This document shows, piece by piece, positions 25,333 to 32,755 of a stretch of DNA of 64,000 bases. Under the pieces are notes generated by a model. It saw only the letters and a program-made list of their open reading frames with translations, was not told the origin of the DNA and did not search any database. Numbering within the stretch: the first letter of the stretch is position 1; each line of letters opens with the position of its first letter. The stretch spans positions 62,001 to 126,000 of the forward strand of contig NZ_NKTZ01000005.1 of NCBI RefSeq assembly GCF_003207855.1. Reading direction: 5' to 3'. This DNA comes from Komagataeibacter rhaeticus. Its GTDB lineage: Bacteria; Pseudomonadota; Alphaproteobacteria; Acetobacterales; Acetobacteraceae. A program made the translations under genes and the position numbers.

Positions 25333-26693
25333 CTGCCCAATCGGTTGACGGAAAAGAAATGACATCTTCCCCCTCCACGTCCGCCCCCCCGCCCCTGCGT
25401 ATCGGTATTGCGGGGCTTGGCACGGTTGGCGCCGGCGTTGTCAGGCTGCTGCGTGAGAACGCGGGCCTGATCCGCGCCCGCGCGGGCCGTGAGCTGGTTG
25501 TCACCGCCGTCAGCGCGCGTGACCGCACGCGTGACCGCGGAATCGACCTGTCCGGCGTGGCGTGGTGCGACACCCCCGAGGACCTGGCCACCCATCCCGA
25601 TGTGGACGTTGTGGCCGAACTGATCGGGGGGGCGGAAGGTCCGGCACGGCTGACCGTCAGCCGCGCGCTGGAAAACCACAGGCCGGTCGTGACCGCCAAC
25701 AAGGCGCTGATTGCCATTCACGGCGCGGAACTGGCCTGCACGGCACAACAGGCGGGCGTGCCGCTCATGTTCGAAGCGGCGGTGGCCGGTGGCATCCCCG
25801 CCATCAAGACCGTGCGCGAGGGGCTGGCCGCTGACCGGATTCTCAAGATCGGCGGCATCCTGAACGGCACCTGCAACTATATCCTCAGCGTCATGCACGA
25901 GACCGGGCGTGACTTTGCCGAGATCCTCGCCGATGCGCAGAAGCTGGGCTATGCCGAGGCCGATCCCTCGACCGACGTGGACGGCGTCGACACCGCCCAC
26001 AAGCTGGCCATCCTGGCGGGGCTGGCCTTCGGGCGGCCGGTGGTGTTCGCCTCGCTCTATATCGAGGGCATCCGCCGGATCGGTGCGCTCGACCTGCAGT
26101 TCGCGCGCAAGATGGGCTACCGCATCAAGCTGCTGGGCATTGCCCGCCAGCATGAAAACGGGATCGAGGCCCGCGTGCACCCCTGCCTGGTGCCACAGGA
26201 TGCCTCGCTGGCACAGGTCAATGGCGTGTTCAACGCCGTGGTGGCGGAAGGTGCCTTCGTCGGCCGGCTGATGCTGGAAGGCCGGGGGGCAGGTGAAGGA
26301 CCGACGGCCACCGCCGTCTGTGCCGACCTGATCGACATTGCCCGAGGCTCCGCCATTCCGGTATGGGGCTGCGATGCCGACAGCCTGACGCAGGCGGTCG
26401 CCCTGCCCGCCAGGGAATTCACGGGCGAATACTACCTGCGGCTGAACGTGTGTGACCGCCCGGGGGTGATTGCCGATATCACGGCGGTGCTGCGTGACAA
26501 TGGCGTCTCGCTGCGCAGCATGCTCCAGCATGCCGATGCGCACGAAATCCGGCCCGATGGAACGCAGGCCGTGCCACTGGTGCTGCTGACGCACAAAACC
26601 AACGAAGCCGCCATGCAGCATGCCCTGCACCACATTGCCGAACTGGAAGCGGTGCTGGACGAACCGGCCCTGATCCGCATTGACGCGGGGTGA
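25329..26693 (+). CDS. hom: homoserine dehydrogenase
   Basis: It reduces aspartate semialdehyde to homoserine for threonine and methionine synthesis. The 454 residues include the Rossmann GLGTVGAG near residue 30, NKALIA, GGIPAIKT, NGTCNYIL and the catalytic YAEADPSTDVDGVDTAHKL segment. A C-terminal ACT domain (about 375-450, VCDRPGVIADITAVLRDNGVSL) implies feedback control, normally by threonine. The ATG overlaps the aminotransferase stop. Confidence 0.95.
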   Translation: MTAQSVDGKEMTSSPSTSAPPPLRIGIAGLGTVGAGVVRLLRENAGLIRARAGRELVVTAVSARDRTRDRGIDLSGVAWCDTPEDLATHPDVDVVAELIGGAEGPARLTVSRALENHRPVVTANKALIAIHGAELACTAQQAGVPLMFEAAVAGGIPAIKTVREGLAADRILKIGGILNGTCNYILSVMHETGRDFAEILADAQKLGYAEADPSTDVDGVDTAHKLAILAGLAFGRPVVFASLYIEGIRRIGALDLQFARKMGYRIKLLGIARQHENGIEARVHPCLVPQDASLAQVNGVFNAVVAEGAFVGRLMLEGRGAGEGPTATAVCADLIDIARGSAIPVWGCDADSLTQAVALPAREFTGEYYLRLNVCDRPGVIADITAVLRDNGVSLRSMLQHADAHEIRPDGTQAVPLVLLTHKTNEAAMQHALHHIAELEAVLDEPALIRIDAG

Positions 26694-26753
26694 ATGACGG
26701 GCCGCGGGCGGTCCTGCCGCCCCGTCCTGTGCGCTGCCTGGGACAATAAAGGC

Positions 26754-26832
26754 TTCCGGCGGCCGCCCCGCCTGCCAGAAGGCGGCATGCCCCGGAACGT
26801 CCGGAAAAAAAGCATCACCAGAACGGCGCTCC
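26754..26832 (-). repeat. dispersed double-hairpin repeat, degenerate copy 3
   Basis: This 79-base segment between hom and recJ aligns along its length with the copy at 63226-63311: GGCCGCC...AAGGCGGC, a CC(C/T)GGAACG-like spacer, then GAAAAAAAGCATCACCAGAA. The first stem still forms but the T/A-rich loop is eroded. Confidence 0.6.
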
Positions 26833-26877
26833 TTTCAGGCAGCCCCCATCCGGTGACCATATAAAGGGATCCATTCC

Positions 26878-28722
26878 ATGTCCGCTGACCTGCTGTCCTT
26901 CCCTAGCGCCACACTGTCCGGGGAGGACGGACAGGCGCCGGTCGTACTGGGCGTGACATGCAGTGTCACCGGCCGCCAGTGGCACTGGCGCGCGGGCGGG
27001 CAGGCCAGCCATACCGACCGCATGGGCATGGCCATTGCCCAGCAGGCCAACCTGCCCGAAATCGTAGGCCGCATGCTGGCCCTGCGCGGGATCGCACCCG
27101 AACAGGTCGGTACCTATCTTACCCCCACCCTCAACGACCTCATGCCCAATCCCTCCACCCTGGTGGACATGGATGCGGCCGCCGACCGTCTGGCCAGGGC
27201 CGTCAGCAGTGGCGAGACCGTGGGGCTGTTTGGCGATTATGACGTGGATGGCGCCTGCTCCACGGCCCTTCTGGCAACCTTCCTGCAGGAGCAGGGCTGC
27301 ACGGTCCTGACCCATATTCCCGACCGCATGACGGAAGGCTACGGCCCCAATACCCCCGCCATTGCCGCCATGCAGGACAAGGGCGCCAGCCTGATCGTAT
27401 GCCTGGACTGCGGCACGGCGGCGGTGGACGTGCTGGAGCATGCCGGCCAGCGCAGTGACATCATCATTCTTGACCATCATCAGGTGCAGGGCACGCTGCC
27501 AGAGGTGGTGGCAACCGTCAATCCCAACCGGCCAGACTGCCCGTCCCGCCTGCACGGGCTGTGTGCGGCGGCGGTGACGTTCATGACCATTGTCGCAACC
27601 CGCCGCGCCCTGCGTGCGGCGGGCTGGTTCGACACCCGGCCCATGCCCGATCTGTGGGCCTGCATGGACCTGGTGGCGCTGGCCACCGTGTGCGACGTGA
27701 TGCCGCTGCGCGGGCTGAACCGGGCCTTTGTGACACAGGGGCTGAGAATCATGGGCAGGCGAAAGCGCGTGGGGCTGGCGGCACTGCTGGAAGTCGCGGG
27801 CGCGCGCGACCCGCTTTCCGCCTTTACCTGTGGCTTCGCGGTGGGACCGCGTATCAATGCGGGCGGACGCATTGCGGATTCCGGGCTGGGGCTGCGCCTG
27901 CTGCTGTGCACCGACCCGGCGGAAGCCCGCGTGCTGGCCGAACGTCTCAATTCCGTCAATCATAACCGCCAGAGTGTTGAATCCGGCATTCTGGACCGTG
28001 CAATGGAACTGGCCGCCGCCCAGCGCGCGCAGGGCAATGCCGTACTGGTGCTGAGCGGACGGGACTGGCACCCCGGCGTGGTCGGAATCGTGGCCGGGCG
28101 CATCAAGGAAAAATTCAACCGTCCCGTACTGGTCGGCGCGGAAATGGAAGATGGCAGCGTCAAGGGTTCCGCCCGTTCGGTCCCGGGGCAGGACCTTGGG
28201 GGCGCCATCATTGCCGCGCGGCAGGCGGGGCTGCTGTCCACCGGCGGGGGGCACGCCATGGCGGCGGGCTTTGGCCTGCCGGCCGCGGGCGTGCCCGCGC
28301 TGCAGGAATTCCTCAACCACCATCTGGCCACCGCCGCGGACCTGCCGGATGCGGTGGACCTGACCATTGACGCGGTGGTGAATGTCGCCGCCGCCACTGT
28401 GGAACTGGCAGCCGACATGGATCGCCTGGCCCCCTTTGGCACCGGCAATGACGAACCCCTGATCGCCCTGCCCCGCGTGCGCGTGGCCTATGCCGAGCGC
28501 ATTGGCAGCGAGGGCAATACCCTGCGCCTGACACTGGAGGGGGAAGGTCGTGGCCCAAGGCTGAAGGCACTGGTGTTCCGTGCCAATGAAAGCCCGCTGG
28601 CCACCGTGCTGGAAGACCGCGATGGGCCGCCCCTGCACCTGGCGGGCTGGCTGCGCGCGGAAAGCTGGAAAGGGCGGACATCCGCCACTTTCTTCATCCG
28701 TGACGTAGCGATCGCCCAATAA
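26878..28722 (+). CDS. recJ: single-stranded-DNA exonuclease RecJ
   Basis: RecJ is a 5'-3' ssDNA exonuclease used in recombination repair and mismatch repair. The 614-residue protein has the DHH phosphoesterase motifs: GDYDVDGACSTALL (Asp120, Asp122, Asp124), LDCGTAAVDVL, ILDHHQVQG, and the DHHA1 domain with GRDWHPGVVGIVAGRIKE and STGGGHAMAAGFGL, then a C-terminal OB-fold part. ATG 26878 has AAAGGGAT about ten bases upstream. It is followed by tRNA-Glu. Confidence 0.95.
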   Translation: MSADLLSFPSATLSGEDGQAPVVLGVTCSVTGRQWHWRAGGQASHTDRMGMAIAQQANLPEIVGRMLALRGIAPEQVGTYLTPTLNDLMPNPSTLVDMDAAADRLARAVSSGETVGLFGDYDVDGACSTALLATFLQEQGCTVLTHIPDRMTEGYGPNTPAIAAMQDKGASLIVCLDCGTAAVDVLEHAGQRSDIIILDHHQVQGTLPEVVATVNPNRPDCPSRLHGLCAAAVTFMTIVATRRALRAAGWFDTRPMPDLWACMDLVALATVCDVMPLRGLNRAFVTQGLRIMGRRKRVGLAALLEVAGARDPLSAFTCGFAVGPRINAGGRIADSGLGLRLLLCTDPAEARVLAERLNSVNHNRQSVESGILDRAMELAAAQRAQGNAVLVLSGRDWHPGVVGIVAGRIKEKFNRPVLVGAEMEDGSVKGSARSVPGQDLGGAIIAARQAGLLSTGGGHAMAAGFGLPAAGVPALQEFLNHHLATAADLPDAVDLTIDAVVNVAAATVELAADMDRLAPFGTGNDEPLIALPRVRVAYAERIGSEGNTLRLTLEGEGRGPRLKALVFRANESPLATVLEDRDGPPLHLAGWLRAESWKGRTSATFFIRDVAIAQ

Positions 28723-28790
28723 TTTCAATATTTCTGCAACAGGGGCTTGACCGCCCCCGCCCGTCGGGATACTTACCGCTCACGCCTTTA

Positions 28791-28866
28791 GTCCCGTTCG
28801 TCTAGAGGCCTAGGACACCGCCCTTTCACGGCGGCAACACGGGTTCGAATCCCGTACGGGACGCCA
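28791..28866 (+). tRNA. tRNA-Glu (TTC), island insertion site
   Basis: The 76-base tRNA has acceptor stem GTCCCGT/ACGGGAC, anticodon stem CCGCC/GGCGG with loop CTTTCAC (anticodon TTC), T-arm ACGGG/CCCGT with TTCGAAT, and encoded CCA. Its 3' end is duplicated at 49263. Confidence 0.97.
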
Positions 28867-29018
28867 GCTACTTTACCGCAGTTTACTGCGGGTCTTGGCT
28901 GATTACAGGCACTTTCCTGATTTCCAATTAGTTGGACTTTGAGCCAATCCTGAGCCAAACGGGTTTCCGTCACTCAGGGATGGCTCAGTGATATCAGGGA
29001 TTCTCATGAGCGAATCAC
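28850..29018 (+). repeat. attachment-site repeat, left copy
   Basis: This 169-base segment covers the last 17 bases of tRNA-Glu, the following leader and the integrase start. It is repeated at 49263-49420 with few changes (shared tracts include GGTCTTGGCTGATTACAGGC and GATGGCTCAGTGATATCAGG). The tRNA part TCCCGTACGG(G/A)ACGCCA is the likely core att site. Confidence 0.9.
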
Positions 29019-30084
29019 AAAAGACGAATATCGACCCCACTACGGGCAGAGCGCTGCCAAAAGGTGTCTGGTATCATAGCCCCAGCCAGTACCAAGCCCG
29101 GAAGATGGTGGACGGCAAACGTATCCGCAAAACATTCGCCTCAGCCGCTTTGGCTCGACGCTGGCTTAATGAAAAACGGGTCGAGATCAATCTGGGCCCG
29201 TTTCGTGATACCTGCGCCATCGACCGCATCCCGATCCGTCAGTTGATCGAGCGCTATCGGGATGAGTGCATGCCCACAGGGAGAATGACCGCATCGGTCA
29301 TATTCCTGCCCTGCTTGACGATCCTGTGGCATCCTGCATGGCGGGCAAATGGAAACCTGCTGACGTACGTGGATTTCGTGACCGGATGATTGAGACGGGC
29401 TTTGCGAAAGGCACGGTCATCAAACGTCCGGAAGGCGCAGATAAAAAACGCAATCGCCGCCTGATCGGGAAAGAATATGACCTGATCCTGAAAGCCATGT
29501 CCAAGACGGAATATCCCGATGATGTCCTGATTGTGCGCTTTGCAATCGAACAGGGCACACGTCGGGGAGAGGCCATGGCTTTGCGCTGGCATGATGTTGA
29601 CATGAAGCGCAACCTGCTCAGCCTGCTGTAAACGAAGAACATGCGAACCGCCAAGATACAGGGACCGGAAACCCGTCCCCTCATGCCCGGTGCAAAATCG
29701 ATCCTGCTGGAAAAGCTGGCGATGCGGTCATCCGTTCCTGATCCTGGGGCGCATGTATTTGACGTAGGATCAGAAGACTCATTTTCCCTTCGGTTCGGAC
29801 GACAGATAAAAAAATTCGGAGTTCATGACCTGACGTTCCATGACCTCCGCCATGAAGCGACATCCCGCCTCGCAAAACTGTTTCCCAACCCGATGGACCT
29901 CAAGCGGATCACGGGCCACCGCGACCTGAAATCATTGGATCGGTATTACCAGCCTGAGACCTTTCCGATCTGGCTGATCGAGCCGCAAAACAGACCCGCT
30001 GAAAACGGATATGAAAGCTGTGCTTGCATGGCTTTCATATTTCAATGTCCGAAATCCCGTTCTTTGGTTTCCTTGACCGTTTAG
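29006..30084 (+). pseudogene. tyrosine integrase, frameshifted and interrupted
   Basis: The N-terminal arm-binding part (MSESQKTN, VWYHSPSQYQARKMVDGKR) reads in one frame from ATG 29006 to about 29270. The core-binding part then continues in the next frame (GHIPALLDDPVASCMAGKWKP). That frame meets a TAA at 29629 after RNLLSLL and resumes directly with TKNMRTAKIQGPETRPL. The catalytic residues are still readable: Arg in GTRRGEAMALRW, HDLRHE, GHRD and the Tyr in LDRYYQP. It follows tRNA-Glu, as phage or island integrases do. With one frameshift and one stop it should be inactive, so the island is probably fixed. Confidence 0.88.
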
Positions 30085-30136
30085 GCGACGTTCGCGGGGC
30101 TGGACTGGTAGATATTCGTTCCCCGTAATCCGATTT

Positions 30137-30400
30137 TTATGCCCCAGTGACGCCTTGCCGCTTCATTTCCCGTATAGCGGCGGATGGGTCTTTCAGCGCC
30201 ATCTCCATAAGGCGGCTATCGGGAACGTCACGGAAGCTGTCTTGAAGCAGGCAAAGATCAGCCCTGAAAGCCCCATACGCCTGGACATCGGGATGCCGTT
30301 CCCATTCCCGATGCTTCTTGCATTCCTGCCTCTGTATGGCCTGCGCCACTTGCGTCATCGCCACTGACAGGCCTTCACGGATGACGGTAGCGGCATTCAT
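30137..30400 (-). CDS. hypothetical protein, 87 residues
   Basis: This helical, charged protein (QECKKHREWERHPDVQAY; EMALKDPSAAIREMKRQG) has no recognised domain. It begins 11 bases after the end of an IS transposase remnant and has no clear ribosome binding site, so it may be a fragment of a larger mobile-element gene. It is supported only by an uninterrupted frame with protein-like composition. Confidence 0.35.
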   Translation of the reverse strand: MNAATVIREGLSVAMTQVAQAIQRQECKKHREWERHPDVQAYGAFRADLCLLQDSFRDVPDSRLMEMALKDPSAAIREMKRQGVTGA

Positions 30401-30410
30401 ATCATGATCG

Positions 30411-30482
30411 TCAAAGTCCGATTGGGAAAAAGGGCCGCAGCCGCTCCATTTGTTCGTCCGTCAGCCAGAACAGGTCGCTCAT
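30411..30482 (-). pseudogene. IS5-type transposase 5' remnant
   Basis: The first 23 codons read MSDLFWLTDEQMERLRPFF followed by PIGL and a stop. That opening is characteristic of IS5-family transposases common in acetic acid bacteria. GGAG precedes the ATG. Nothing after PFFP matches the family, so the element was cut off here. The flank at 30500-30560 may hold the IS end. Confidence 0.7.
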
Positions 30483-30566
30483 CTCCAGTCTCCTCACAGA
30501 GCCTGAACCAGATTTCCGCAATCAAATCAATGGGTCCTGAGCCTAGGAGCCTGGGCGTCCAGAAAT

Positions 30567-32042
30567 CTAGAGGCTATTCAGATCCAAAGATGCCCGTTCA
30601 ACCCGGAACCGGGCGGTTCCGGTATCACACATATACGCCTGCATCGGGGCTGTCGGATTCCGGGCAAGTTCATCGACTGAGCGGATGATAAAATCTGCCT
30701 TGTCATCATTCATCAACGCACAGAAATTCAGGCGCGTCCAGCCCGGTTTTCTGATTTCATTACCGTTCAGGACAGCCTGACGCAGCGCATCGGACTGTGC
30801 CTTGCTGATGGCAAGCAGGCTGTGGGCATAGGGGCCGGCACAGGCACACCCGCCACGGGCCTGAATTCCATACAGATCGGATAACATGCGGGTAAACAGT
30901 TGCTGGTGCACCACATTGCCTGCCCTGTCCGTATGCACGCGGAAGGAGAAGATGGGCAGATAGTGCTGTGCCCGTGCATTACCCACAATTTCGATATGCG
31001 GGTTCTGCCGCCAGACCTGCTCCGCCCGGGTGCGCAGGCCGTTGTGGCGCGCATCAAGCCAGTGCTCCCCCATGGCATCCTTGACAAGAAAGGCCAGCGC
31101 CGCACGAATATCGCCAATAACATCAGGCGTGCCCGCTTCTTCCCGGCTTTCAAGGCTGGCGGTATAATCATGCCCCCAGGGTGAGACAAACCGCACCGTG
31201 CCACCCCCGGTAAGGACCGGTCGCGTGCGTGCGACCGCCGCATTACGGATAATCATGATCCCTGATGCTGCCGGCCCGCCCACGAATTTATGCGCCGAGA
31301 TAACAACCGCGTCCTTCTCGTACAACGTGCCCGCCCGCATGTTGATGGGCAGATACGGGCCGCCGCCCGCGTAATCCCACACGGCCAGCGCGCCATGGGA
31401 TTTGAGAACTTTCGTTACCGCATCCACATCCGTAATAATGCCTGTTACGTTGGATGCGGCCGAGAAGGCGCCAAGTCGCAGGCGCGCGGGATCGGCTTCG
31501 GCCAGCGCCCTGTCGAGTTGCTCCAGGTCCGGGCCACCACATGAAGCCTCGCCAATGGTGATGACCTCTGCCCCGCTTTCGCGCCACGGCAGGATGTTGG
31601 AATGATGTTCATACGGACCGATGAACACTACGGGCCGCCTGCTGGCTGCCGTCGCTTCGGGTACCCCCAGCAGATGGACCAGTCGGTTAAGCCCCGCTGT
31701 TGCACCTGCACCGCAAAACACAGTGGAGAACCCCTCTCCCGCACCGCACAGCCGGGCAATATGTGCACGCGCGGCCTGGCGTATGCGGGTCATGTAACTG
31801 CCGCAGAAAGAAGCCTCGGTATGGGAATTGGCATAATAGGGCAGCACACGCGCCAGCACGAAATCCTCGACCTGCTTCAGCGCCCGGCCTGAGGCAACAT
31901 AATCGGCATAAACAAGGGGCTTTATACCAAATGGGCCAGGCAAGGGTGCGCCCTCCCCGATCAGGCCATTGCTGAGGCTGTCATGACCACCGAGCCGTAG
32001 GCCTGCCATAAAATCCGCAAAAAACGTCTCATCCATCTGCAT
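30567..32042 (-). CDS. class V aminotransferase / cysteine desulfurase-like protein
   Basis: The 491-residue PLP enzyme of the NifS/class V fold has the Schiff-base Lys in VISAHKFVGGP, the GAGATAGLNRLVHLL phosphate loop, YEHHSNILPW, AASNVTG and the PLP Asp in WDYAGGGPY. A GGCACAGPY segment near residue 390 places Cys residues where cysteine desulfurases carry their catalytic loop Cys, so either desulfurase or lyase/transaminase chemistry is possible. The N-terminus (about 50 residues before VYADYVASGRAL) is unusual for IscS. It is divergent from an Lrp regulator, which likely controls it. A start at 32036 is possible. Confidence 0.8.
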   Translation of the reverse strand: MQMDETFFADFMAGLRLGGHDSLSNGLIGEGAPLPGPFGIKPLVYADYVASGRALKQVEDFVLARVLPYYANSHTEASFCGSYMTRIRQAARAHIARLCGAGEGFSTVFCGAGATAGLNRLVHLLGVPEATAASRRPVVFIGPYEHHSNILPWRESGAEVITIGEASCGGPDLEQLDRALAEADPARLRLGAFSAASNVTGIITDVDAVTKVLKSHGALAVWDYAGGGPYLPINMRAGTLYEKDAVVISAHKFVGGPAASGIMIIRNAAVARTRPVLTGGGTVRFVSPWGHDYTASLESREEAGTPDVIGDIRAALAFLVKDAMGEHWLDARHNGLRTRAEQVWRQNPHIEIVGNARAQHYLPIFSFRVHTDRAGNVVHQQLFTRMLSDLYGIQARGGCACAGPYAHSLLAISKAQSDALRQAVLNGNEIRKPGWTRLNFCALMNDDKADFIIRSVDELARNPTAPMQAYMCDTGTARFRVERASLDLNSL

Positions 32043-32151
32043 GGCCTATCCCCAAAAAAGCGTGTTACAGAAGGATTTTAATTGGATTATGGGCAATATT
32101 TTTCCCTATTTAATACTATAAATCAAAGATCATGTTGTCATATGATCTGGC

Positions 32152-32613
32152 ATGAACAAGAAACCTGATTCTTTTGATCGTGCCATCCTACGCACCCTGC
32201 AAAAGGATGCCGGCCTGTCACAGCGCGACCTGGCCGCGCGTGTCGGTCTGTCACAAAATGCCTGCTGGCGGCGGCTTAATGCCCTGCGAGCAGCAGGACT
32301 TGCGGGTACGCACACCCTGCGGCTTGATCCGGCAAAATTGGGTCTGGGGCTTACGGTTTTTGTCATGATCCGCACACGCAGCCATTCGCATGAATGGCTG
32401 GAACGGTTTCACAAGGCGGTCAATGACATTCCCAATGTAATAGATTTTTACCGCATTGCCGGTGATTACGATTATATGCTCAAGATCCTGACACAGGACA
32501 TGGAAACGTTCGACCGGATATATCGTACGCTCATAAGCCGGGTGGATCTGGATACGGTAACGTCCTGTATTGCAATGGAAACAATTGCCGCCAACCGCGA
32601 CCTGCCGATCTGA
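32152..32613 (+). CDS. Lrp/AsnC family transcriptional regulator
   Basis: The 153-residue protein has an N-terminal winged helix-turn-helix (FDRAILRTLQKDAGLSQRDLAARVGLSQNACWRRLNAL) and a C-terminal RAM/AsnC ligand domain (VNDIPNVIDFYRIAGDYDYMLKIL). Such regulators sense amino acids. It is divergent from the class V aminotransferase with a 109-base AT-rich gap that should hold both promoters and the operator, so the amino-acid substrate of that enzyme is the likely signal. Confidence 0.9.
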   Translation: MNKKPDSFDRAILRTLQKDAGLSQRDLAARVGLSQNACWRRLNALRAAGLAGTHTLRLDPAKLGLGLTVFVMIRTRSHSHEWLERFHKAVNDIPNVIDFYRIAGDYDYMLKILTQDMETFDRIYRTLISRVDLDTVTSCIAMETIAANRDLPI

Positions 32614-32721
32614 ACGGCGATGTGTCAGGTCTGGCTGGAATACCGTGCCATCAGGCTACGTTGCATGCAGAAGGGAGTACCGGCCGTGCCAGATGCCACC
32701 GCACTGGCCTTCATGGTATCA

Positions 32722-32755
32722 GGAGGGCTGACATAGCCCCCCCCTGTGTTGTTTT
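32722..32755 (+). terminator. terminator between Lrp and TonB receptor genes
   Basis: An 8-pair stem with one mismatch (32722-32729 with 32735-32742, loop GACAT) is followed by GTGTTGTTTT. It lies between the convergent stops at 32613 and 32754 and fits termination of the Lrp transcript. Confidence 0.5.

Noticed and set aside
26815-28728. 637-codon open frame antisense to recJ
   Set aside because: It is a shadow of recJ in GC-rich DNA; recJ has all DHH motifs and the antisense product has no recognisable domain.
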